Shown here piece after piece: positions 1 to 5,054 of a stretch of 5,054 bases of DNA (its first letter is position 1; each line of letters starts with the position of its first letter). The position numbers and the translations under genes were made by a program. The stretch lies in the NCBI GenBank assembly GCA_017620875.1, contig JAGAUH010000179.1:1-5054 (forward strand), given 5' to 3'. This DNA comes from Clostridia bacterium. Its GTDB lineage: Bacteria; Bacillota; Clostridia; Christensenellales; Borkfalkiaceae. The notes beneath the pieces were generated by a model. The model ran no database searches. It was not told where the DNA came from and worked only from the letters and a program-made list of their open reading frames with translations.

Positions 1-31
1 AACGGAATAATATAAAAAATTAGGAGTTAAT
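1..31 (+). other. Short AT-rich leader before the first ligase gene
   Basis: This is the only sequence upstream of the first gene and it is very AT-rich. It contains the ribosome-binding site at 22-26. Stops occur in all three plus frames here, so an upstream gene could end inside it (for example at TAA 8-10), but no coding tail can be recognised. An A/T run at 8-20 resembles a -10 box only by composition, and there is no room to look for a -35 box. Whether the operon starts here or continues upstream cannot be decided from this window. Confidence 0.4.
22..26 (+). promoter_or_regulatory. Ribosome-binding site of the first paaK
   Basis: AGGAG lies 5 nt before the ATG at 32. It fixes the start of the first ligase, whose MIW N-terminus matches that of the second ligase in this window. 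The sequence from AGGAG to the third codon is very similar in both ligases. Confidence 0.8.
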
Positions 32-1333
32 ATGATTTGGTCTAAAGAGGAAACTCTAAGTAGGAGCGAAATAGAAAAAATTCAACTAGAAAGACTACAA
101 GAAACCGTTGCTAGAGTTTACCAAAAGGTTGCCCCTTACAGAAAAAAAATGGACGAATTAGGGGTTAAACCAGAAGATATAAAAACTTTAAAAGATTTGG
201 CAAAACTTCCGTTTGTTACAAAACAAGATATGCGAGATAACTATCCTTTTGGCTTGTTTGCCGTTGATAAAGAAAAATTAGTTCGTATACACGCGTCTAG
301 CGGAACAACGGGAAAACCAACCGTAGTTGGGTATACTAAAGCGGATTTAGATATGTGGACGGAGTGCGTTTCTCGTATTGCTTGCATGGGCGGAGCAACC
401 CAAAAAGACGTTGCTCAAATTTGTTTTGGTTACGGTATGTTTACGGGTGCTTTAGGTTTACACTATGGGCTTGAAAATATAGGTGCAACTATAGTTCCTT
501 CTTCAACGGGTAATTCGGAAAAGCAATTAATGTATATGAAAGACTTTGAAACCACTTTACTAGTAGCAACGCCTTCTTACGCACTAAGACTTGCCGAAGT
601 TGCTAGAGAAATTGGTATAGATCCAAAAACCGACTTAAAGGTAAAAATAGGACTTGTTGGTAGTGAAATGTTAACTGACGCTATGCGTGCCGAAATGCAC
701 AAGGCTTGGGGCGACGATATGCTAGTTACTTCTAACTACGGAATGAGCGAACTTATGGGACCTGGCGTTAGTGGTGAGTGTGAATATATGGATGGTATGC
801 ACGTTAACGAAGACTATTTTATACCGGAAATTATAAATCCACAAACGGGCGAAGTTTTACCTGCGGGCGAAAAAGGTGAACTTGTTATAACTTGTATCAA
901 AAAAGAAGGTTTACCACTTATTAGATACAGAACAAAAGATATAACTAGACTAATTTACGAGCCTTGTAAATGCGGAAGAACTTTCGTTAGAATGGAAAAC
1001 TTAAGTGGCCGTAGCGACGATATGTTAAAAATTAGGGGAGTAAACGTTTTCCCTAGTCAGATAGAAGAAGTGGTACTTTCTTGCGAAGAATTAGGTCCTC
1101 ACTACGAAATTATAGTAGAGAGAGACGGCTACTCGGATAAACTAACCGTTAGGGTAGAATTAAACAAATCTACCGACTCATTTAAAGAGTTAGAAGATAT
1201 CACTAAAAAAGTAAAAAATAAACTTAAAATTATTTTAGGTTTAGATGCAAAAGTAAAACTAGAATCTCCAAATACTTTACAACGATTTGAGGGTAAAGCA
1301 AAAAGAATAAAAGATTTGAGGGGGAATAACTAA
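32..1333 (+). CDS. paaK: Phenylacetate-CoA ligase family protein (arylacetate-CoA ligase), copy 1
   Basis: This 433-residue protein of the adenylate-forming (ANL) superfamily has the usual PaaK length. By family it is a cytoplasmic enzyme that activates phenylacetate or a related arylacetate with ATP and CoA, through an acyl-adenylate, to the aryl-acetyl-CoA. Visible motifs are the phosphate-binding loop SSGTTGKPT (89-97), the aromatic-rich GYGMFTGALG stretch (133-142), YGMSE (236-240), RYRTKD (298-303), the hinge region GRSDDMLKIRGVNVFP (326-341), and a C-terminal EGKAKR (420-425) holding the candidate catalytic lysine. C250, H257, C312 and C314 form a possible metal site also present in the second ligase. 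Two family motifs are off consensus: GSEML (210-214) replaces GAEPW, and SNYGMSE (234-240) replaces DIYGLSE. This suggests a different arylacetate preference. The start is set by the ribosome-binding site at 22-26. The stop overlaps the iorA start by one base, implying coupled translation. The substrate is not determinable from sequence: phenylacetate, hydroxyphenylacetate and indoleacetate are all possible. Confidence 0.93.
   Translation: MIWSKEETLSRSEIEKIQLERLQETVARVYQKVAPYRKKMDELGVKPEDIKTLKDLAKLPFVTKQDMRDNYPFGLFAVDKEKLVRIHASSGTTGKPTVVGYTKADLDMWTECVSRIACMGGATQKDVAQICFGYGMFTGALGLHYGLENIGATIVPSSTGNSEKQLMYMKDFETTLLVATPSYALRLAEVAREIGIDPKTDLKVKIGLVGSEMLTDAMRAEMHKAWGDDMLVTSNYGMSELMGPGVSGECEYMDGMHVNEDYFIPEIINPQTGEVLPAGEKGELVITCIKKEGLPLIRYRTKDITRLIYEPCKCGRTFVRMENLSGRSDDMLKIRGVNVFPSQIEEVVLSCEELGPHYEIIVERDGYSDKLTVRVELNKSTDSFKELEDITKKVKNKLKIILGLDAKVKLESPNTLQRFEGKAKRIKDLRGNN
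281..306 (+). repeat. Exact 26-nt repeat over the P-loop codons, copy 1
   Basis: These 26 bases are identical to 3896-3921 in the second ligase and lie in the same reading frame. They encode V84 to the first two bases of T92, the residues VRIHASSG leading into the ATP-binding loop. One mismatch follows and then five more matching bases, giving 31 of 32 identical positions over 281-312. The surrounding DNA of the two genes is clearly diverged. Confidence 0.9.
1318..1324 (+). promoter_or_regulatory. Ribosome-binding site of iorA inside the paaK 3' end
   Basis: GAGGGGG lies 8 nt before the ATG at 1333, within the last codons of the first ligase. It supports the ATG at 1333 over the next in-frame ATG (1348). 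Together with the TAATG stop/start overlap it points to translational coupling. Confidence 0.7.
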
Positions 1334-3069
1334 TGGAAAAAAAGATAATGCTCGGTAACGAGGCAATTGCAAGAGGCGTATGGGAAGCGGGAGTAAAACT
1401 TTCTAGTGCATACCCAGGTACACCAAGTACCGAAATTAGCGAAGTACTTGCTACTTATAAAGAAGTATATACCGAATGGGCTCCAAACGAAAAAGTTGCG
1501 TTAGAAGTTGCAATCGGCGGTTCTATTGCAGGCGTAAGAACGCTTGCTTGTATGAAGCACGTTGGCTTAAACGTTGCTAGCGATCCACTTTACACTTTTA
1601 GTTATACGGGTGTAAACGGCGGTTGCGTAATAGTAGTAGCGGATGATCCGGGACTTGCTAGTTCTCAAAACGAACAAGACACCCGTATGATTGCTCGTTC
1701 TGCTCATATTCCTTGCATAGAGCCTAGCGATAGCCAAGAAGCAAAAGATTTTATTAAAATCGCATACGAAATTTCCGAAAAATACGATACGCCCGTAATT
1801 TATAGGACTACTACTAAACTTGCTCATTCACAAAGTATAGTAGAGTTATACGACAGGGTAGAAGTAGAAGATAAGTCTTACACAAGAGATTTTACTAAAT
1901 ACGTTATGATGCCGTCTTCTGCAATTGGTAGACATAAGGTTGTAGAAGCAAGAGAAATCTCTCTAGCAGAAGATTGTTCTAATTTGTCAATTAATAAAGC
2001 CGAATATAACGATACAAAAATTGGTTTTATCACAAGCGGTATTGCTTATCAATACGTTAAAGAAGTTTGTCCAAATGCAAGCGTATTAAAACTAGGTATG
2101 GTAAATCCACTACCTAAAAAACTTATACAAGAGTTTGCTAGCAAGGTAGATACTTTATACGTGTTTGAAGAGTTAGAACCCGTTATAGAAGAACAAATTA
2201 AGTCTTGGGGTATTCAAGTTGTCGGTAAAGATAAATTTACTAAACAAGGCGAATATTCTGCAAACCTACTTAAAAAAGTTCTATTTGGTACGGACAATAT
2301 AGTATTTGACAAGGCAGAAACCCCTAACAGACCGCCAATTTTATGCCCTGGTTGCCCACACAGATGCGTATTTTCAGTTTTAAATAAATTAAAAATACAC
2401 GCCGCAGGCGATATTGGTTGTTATACCTTAGGCGCGGTTGCTCCACTTAACGTAATAGATACTACTATTTGTATGGGTGCAAGTATTTCTACACTTCACG
2501 GTCTAGAAAAGGCTAAGGGTAAAGACTTTATTAAAAATTGGGTAGCGGTTATTGGCGATAGTACTTTCTTACATACGGGTATAAACTCACTTATCAATAT
2601 GGTTTATAACAAAGCAACGGGTACGGTTATTATTTTAGATAACAGAACTACCGGTATGACAGGACACCAAGAACACGCTGCTACGGGTAAAACTTTAAAA
2701 GGCGAAGAAACTTACGCAATAGATTTAGCGGAACTATGTAAAGCAGTAGGCGTTAAAAACGTTTGCACTATAGATTCTTTTGATATTGCTAGTTTAGAAA
2801 GAAAAATAAAAGAGAGCGTAAACGGAGCAGAACTTACCGTAATAATTGCAAAAGCACCTTGTGCTTTACTAAAAGGACAAAAATTCCCTTATAAGTGTAA
2901 AGCAGATGCGGAAAAATGTAAAAAATGCGGTATGTGTTTAAAAATAGGATGTCCAGCGCTAACAAAACAAGCAGACGGAACTATTAAAATAGACGAAACT
3001 ATGTGTAATGGTTGCGGATTATGTGCTAAATATTGTAAATTTGGTGCAATCGAAAAGGTGGAGGTGTAA
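1333..3069 (+). CDS. iorA: Indolepyruvate:ferredoxin oxidoreductase, alpha subunit IorA
   Basis: This is the large, catalytic subunit, 578 residues, complete and slightly short for the family. With IorB it decarboxylates indolepyruvate and other arylpyruvates with CoA to aryl-acetyl-CoA, passing electrons to ferredoxin. The enzyme is cytoplasmic and oxygen-sensitive. The N-terminal pyrimidine-binding domain carries YPGTPSTEI (27-35) and SSQNEQDTR (110-118). A central region includes GFITSGIAYQYVKE (231-244). The thiamine diphosphate-binding domain starts near CPGCPHR (338-344), continues with GDIGCYTLG (359-367), and has the cofactor/Mg motif GDS (408-410) with D436-N437 downstream in DNRTTGMTG. 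The C-terminus is a two-cluster ferredoxin domain: C529, C532, C535, C540-Pro (CX2CX2CX4CP, the spacing described for this family) and C558, C561, C564, C568 (CX2CX2CX3C). The last cysteine of the second motif is followed by Lys569 rather than the usual Pro. The start overlaps the upstream stop by one base, and iorB begins 1 nt after this stop. The flanking ligases support an arylpyruvate/aryl-acetyl-CoA role rather than a pyruvate or 2-oxoglutarate one. Confidence 0.97.
   Translation: MEKKIMLGNEAIARGVWEAGVKLSSAYPGTPSTEISEVLATYKEVYTEWAPNEKVALEVAIGGSIAGVRTLACMKHVGLNVASDPLYTFSYTGVNGGCVIVVADDPGLASSQNEQDTRMIARSAHIPCIEPSDSQEAKDFIKIAYEISEKYDTPVIYRTTTKLAHSQSIVELYDRVEVEDKSYTRDFTKYVMMPSSAIGRHKVVEAREISLAEDCSNLSINKAEYNDTKIGFITSGIAYQYVKEVCPNASVLKLGMVNPLPKKLIQEFASKVDTLYVFEELEPVIEEQIKSWGIQVVGKDKFTKQGEYSANLLKKVLFGTDNIVFDKAETPNRPPILCPGCPHRCVFSVLNKLKIHAAGDIGCYTLGAVAPLNVIDTTICMGASISTLHGLEKAKGKDFIKNWVAVIGDSTFLHTGINSLINMVYNKATGTVIILDNRTTGMTGHQEHAATGKTLKGEETYAIDLAELCKAVGVKNVCTIDSFDIASLERKIKESVNGAELTVIIAKAPCALLKGQKFPYKCKADAEKCKKCGMCLKIGCPALTKQADGTIKIDETMCNGCGLCAKYCKFGAIEKVEV
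3060..3066 (+). promoter_or_regulatory. Strong ribosome-binding site of iorB inside the iorA 3' end
   Basis: GGAGGTG, an extended match to the 16S rRNA 3' end, lies 4 nt before the ATG at 3071 and within the last three codons of iorA. It decides the iorB start. An in-frame ATG at 3008 would add 21 residues that overlap the iorA ferredoxin domain and are not part of the IorB fold. Confidence 0.8.
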
Positions 3070-3070
3070 T

Positions 3071-3631
3071 ATGAATATAATGGTTGTTGGCGTAGGTGGA
3101 CAAGGTACACTTCTTACAAGTAGAATTATTGGTAAAACCGCTTTAGAGCAAGGCTACGACGTAAAACTATCCGAAGTGCACGGTATGGCACAAAGGGGCG
3201 GTAGCGTTGTTACTTTCGTAAGATTTGGTAATAAAGTTTACGAACCCGTTTGCGAAGAAGGCGAAGTTGATATTTTAATTTCTTTCGAAAGGCTAGAAGC
3301 GTTAAGATACGCTCACTTTTTAAAGAAAGACGGAATTATTATTTGTAACGACCACCGTATCGATCCTATGACGGTAGTAATCGGTGCAAAAGAATATCCG
3401 CAAGGAATTATAGAAAATTTACAAAAAGAACATAAAATTTACACTATAAACGGCTTAGAAATTGCAAAAGAGTTAGGAAATAGTAAAGTTTTAAACTCCG
3501 TAGTTTTAGGCTTATCCGCAAAGCATATTGGCTTTAAAGAAGAAGATTGGCTTGCCGTTATAGAAAAAACCGTACCACCAAAAACTATCGAATTAAATAA
3601 AACCGCATTTAAACGTGGTTACGAAATATAA
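3071..3631 (+). CDS. iorB: Indolepyruvate:ferredoxin oxidoreductase, beta subunit IorB
   Basis: This 186-residue protein is of the pyruvate/ketoisovalerate oxidoreductase gamma-domain family, the small partner of IorA and of normal length. It opens with MNIMVVGVGGQGTLLTSRII, whose GVGGQG (7-12) is the glycine-rich signature expected at the N-terminus of this domain. SEVHGMAQRGGSV (34-46) is the second diagnostic motif, followed by the conserved SFERLEALRY (71-80). There are no iron-sulfur motifs and no signal or membrane segment, as expected for a cytoplasmic subunit whose clusters sit in IorA. The start at 3071 was chosen over the in-frame ATG at 3008 because GGAGGTG precedes it closely and the GVGGQG motif then sits at the usual place. 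It follows iorA by 1 nt, so balanced co-translation of the two subunits is likely. The next gene, a second arylacetate-CoA ligase, begins 12 nt after the stop. Confidence 0.96.
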   Translation: MNIMVVGVGGQGTLLTSRIIGKTALEQGYDVKLSEVHGMAQRGGSVVTFVRFGNKVYEPVCEEGEVDILISFERLEALRYAHFLKKDGIIICNDHRIDPMTVVIGAKEYPQGIIENLQKEHKIYTINGLEIAKELGNSKVLNSVVLGLSAKHIGFKEEDWLAVIEKTVPPKTIELNKTAFKRGYEI

Positions 3632-3637
3632 AAGGAG
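3631..3637 (+). promoter_or_regulatory. Ribosome-binding site of the second paaK
   Basis: AAAGGAG lies 6 nt before the ATG at 3644 and its first base is the last base of the iorB stop codon. It supports MIW as the N-terminus. The 12-nt gap between iorB and this gene leaves no room for a terminator or separate promoter. Confidence 0.8.
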
Positions 3638-3643
3638 TATATT

Positions 3644-4942
3644 ATGATTTGGAACGAGACAAAAGAGTGCATGAGTAGAGAAGAAATGAAAAATCTACAA
3701 AGTGCAAGACTTGTAAAGTTAGTAGATTACGTTTATCACAACGTAGAATTTTATCGTAAAAAAATGCAAGCTGCAGGCGTTATGCCAAGCGATATTAAAT
3801 CAATAGACGATATTACTAAGTTGCCGTTTACTACTAAAGACGACTTAAGAGACAATTATCCGTTTGGATTATTTGCCGTTCCTAATAGCGAAATCGTTCG
3901 TATACACGCGTCTAGCGGAACTACGGGCAAAGCAACCGTCGTAGGTTATACAAGAAGGGATTTAGATATTTGGTCAGAGTGCGTTGCAAGATGTTTTGCA
4001 ATGGCAAACGTTGGCAAACAAGATATAATCCAAATTGCGTATGGTTACGGATTGTTTACCGGCGGACTTGGTGCACATAGTGGTGCGGAAAAAATAGGAG
4101 CAATGGTTGTCCCTATGAGTACGGGTAACTCTAAAAAACTAACTACTATGATGGTGGATTTTGGCGCAACTGCTATTGCTTGTACGCCAAGTTATTTACT
4201 ACACATATCCGAAGTTTTAGAGAAAGAAGGCATGCTAGATAAAATTAAACTAAAAGCAGCAATTTGCGGTGCAGAGCCTTGGACGGAAAAAATGCACAAA
4301 GAAATCGAAAGCAAGTTAAATATAAAGGCTTACGATATCTACGGTCTAAGCGAAGTTATGGGACCGGGGGTAGCGTGCGACTGCGATTATCACGCAGGTC
4401 TACACATTCACGAAGATCATTTCTATCCAGAAATTATAAATAGTGCAACAATGCAACCTTGCCAAGATGGCGAAACGGGAGAACTTGTATTTACAACACT
4501 CACTAAAGAAGGTTTACCTTTAATTAGATACAGAACAAAAGACTTAACTAGCATTACTCACGAAAAATGTGAGTGTGGCAGAACTACCGCTCGTATCTCT
4601 AGATTTAAAGGTAGGGTAGACGATATGCTTATTATTCGTGGCGTAAACGTATTCCCAAGCCAAGTAGAGGCTGCTCTCGTAGACGTAGAAGAAGTTACTC
4701 CACACTATATGATGATAGTAGATAGAGTAAACAACTTAGATACTCTAGAAATTCAAGTAGAGTTAGATAGTAAATATTACACCGACGAAATTAAGCAAAT
4801 CGAAGCGATTTCTAAAAAGATTGCTCACGTAATTCAACAAGCGTTGGGTATAAACGCTAAAATAAAAATTGTAGAGCCACAATCTATTGCAAGGAGTCAA
4901 GGTAAGGCTGTACACGTTATAGATAACAGAAAATTATATTAA
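3644..4942 (+). CDS. paaK: Phenylacetate-CoA ligase family protein (arylacetate-CoA ligase), copy 2
   Basis: This 432-residue PaaK-family ligase is a paralogue of the first gene. By eye about half the residues are identical, with one short gap near residues 197-200. It catalyses the same type of ATP- and CoA-dependent activation of an arylacetate in the cytoplasm. Motifs run in order: P-loop SSGTTGKAT (90-98), GYGLFTGGLG (134-143), GAEPWTEKM (209-217), DIYGLSEVMGPGV (231-243), RYRTKD (295-300), GRVDDMLIIRGVNVFPSQ (323-340), and the C-terminal QGKAVHVID (419-427) with K421 as the likely catalytic lysine position. C247, H254, C309 and C311 match the possible metal site of copy 1. Its core motifs are nearer the usual PaaK consensus than copy 1, so this may be the housekeeping phenylacetate enzyme and copy 1 the specialised one; that is inference. 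At the C-terminus the opposite holds: copy 1 has the usual EGKAKR while this copy has Gln419 and His424. It lies 12 nt after iorB and 14 nt before an ACT-domain gene. Confidence 0.94.
   Translation: MIWNETKECMSREEMKNLQSARLVKLVDYVYHNVEFYRKKMQAAGVMPSDIKSIDDITKLPFTTKDDLRDNYPFGLFAVPNSEIVRIHASSGTTGKATVVGYTRRDLDIWSECVARCFAMANVGKQDIIQIAYGYGLFTGGLGAHSGAEKIGAMVVPMSTGNSKKLTTMMVDFGATAIACTPSYLLHISEVLEKEGMLDKIKLKAAICGAEPWTEKMHKEIESKLNIKAYDIYGLSEVMGPGVACDCDYHAGLHIHEDHFYPEIINSATMQPCQDGETGELVFTTLTKEGLPLIRYRTKDLTSITHEKCECGRTTARISRFKGRVDDMLIIRGVNVFPSQVEAALVDVEEVTPHYMMIVDRVNNLDTLEIQVELDSKYYTDEIKQIEAISKKIAHVIQQALGINAKIKIVEPQSIARSQGKAVHVIDNRKLY
3896..3921 (+). repeat. Exact 26-nt repeat over the P-loop codons, copy 2
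   Basis: This is identical to 281-306 in the first ligase, in the same frame, and encodes V85 to the first two bases of T93. A second, shorter exact match between the two genes, 20 nt long, covers the RYRTKD codons (920-939 and 4523-4542). Confidence 0.9.
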
Positions 4943-4943
4943 T

Positions 4944-4949
4944 AAGGAG
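4944..4949 (+). promoter_or_regulatory. Ribosome-binding site of the ACT-domain gene
   Basis: AAGGAG lies 7 nt before the ATG at 4957, in the 14-nt gap after the second ligase. The spacing is ideal and sets the start of the partial gene. No terminator is present in the gap, so the ACT gene is probably in the same transcript. Confidence 0.8.
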
Positions 4950-4956
4950 AAAAATT

Positions 4957-5054
4957 ATGGTTGCTAAACAATTATCCGTATTTATCGAAAATAGACAAGG
5001 AAGACTTGGCGAAGTGTTAAACGTATTAAAAAATAACAACGTTAATATTATTTC
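4957..5054 (+). CDS. ACT-domain protein, N-terminal part only (cut by window end)
   Basis: Thirty-two full codons are visible, beginning MVAKQLSVFIENRQGRLG and ending in NNNVNII. The pattern of a hydrophobic first strand (QLSVFIEN), a turn with G-R-L (16-18), a helix (GEVLNVLKNNN) and a second strand (VNII) is the start of an ACT domain, a small fold that typically binds amino acids. The opening QLSVF-EN-GRL is typical of short, stand-alone ACT proteins that often sit next to ior and paaK genes in anaerobes; those usually have two ACT domains and about 140 residues, though the length here cannot be seen. By context it may sense an aromatic amino acid and regulate the pathway or its enzymes, but there is no direct evidence. 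It follows the second ligase by 14 nt and runs off the right edge. Confidence 0.82.
   Translation, partial: MVAKQLSVFIENRQGRLGEVLNVLKNNNVNII

Noticed and set aside
8..20. AT-rich run as a -10 promoter element
   Set aside because: Only composition supports it. There is no sequence for a -35 box, and in AT-rich DNA such matches are common.
281..306. Mobile-element or attachment-site origin for the 26-nt repeat
   Set aside because: Both copies lie in frame at the same conserved P-loop of homologous genes, so paralogy or gene conversion explains them; no transposase, integrase or inverted repeats are present.
1567..1827. Minus-strand 86-codon open frame
   Set aside because: It lies wholly inside iorA, antisense to conserved motif-bearing codons, has no family resemblance, and is best explained as a shadow of the real gene.
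3008..3070. Longer iorB start at the in-frame ATG at 3008
   Set aside because: It would add 21 residues overlapping the iorA iron-sulfur domain. The ATG at 3071 has a strong ribosome-binding site and puts GVGGQG at the expected N-terminal position.
2889..3110. Minus-strand 73-codon open frame across the iorA/iorB junction
   Set aside because: It is antisense to the ferredoxin domain and the iorB start, and its His- and Leu-rich translation is what reversed Cys/Lys codons give. No supporting ribosome-binding site was recognised.
3632..3643. Break between two operons at the iorB/paaK junction
   Set aside because: The gap is 12 nt, filled by a ribosome-binding site, with no hairpin or promoter space. 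The second ligase is most simply co-transcribed.

Overview
The window is one stretch of a tightly packed, all plus-strand operon from an AT-rich bacterium. The genes, in order, are: an arylacetate-CoA ligase of the PaaK family (32-1333); the two subunits of indolepyruvate:ferredoxin oxidoreductase, IorA (1333-3069) and IorB (3071-3631); a second PaaK paralogue (3644-4942); and the first 98 bases of an ACT-domain protein (4957-5054, cut by the window end). Junctions are a 1-nt overlap or gaps of 1, 12 and 14 nt. Each gene has its own Shine-Dalgarno sequence, every complete gene ends in TAA, and there is no terminator or internal promoter space. Bases 1-31 hold only the ribosome-binding site of the first ligase and a short AT-rich stretch.

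The oxygen-sensitive, ferredoxin-linked IorAB points to an anaerobe. AT-rich DNA, strong AGGAG-type ribosome-binding sites and the ior-paaK-ACT arrangement suggest a Clostridia-like Firmicute, perhaps an uncultured gut lineage. The taxonomic call is an inference and is not proved by anything in the window. No in-frame TGA was seen, so the standard code fits.

The proteins make one biochemical module. IorAB interconverts an arylpyruvate (from Trp, Phe or Tyr by transamination) plus CoA and oxidised ferredoxin with an aryl-acetyl-CoA, CO2 and reduced ferredoxin. PaaK enzymes interconvert an aryl-acetate, ATP and CoA with the aryl-acetyl-CoA, AMP and PPi. Together they can salvage arylacetates into aromatic amino acids (ligase, then reductive carboxylation) or run as a fermentation of aromatic amino acids to arylacetates. 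The ACT protein is a plausible amino-acid sensor for the module.

The families are known, and I see no wholly undescribed system. The most notable points are the two divergent ligases bracketing one IorAB, non-consensus active-site motifs in the first ligase only, and a stretch of near-identical DNA shared by the two ligases over the P-loop.
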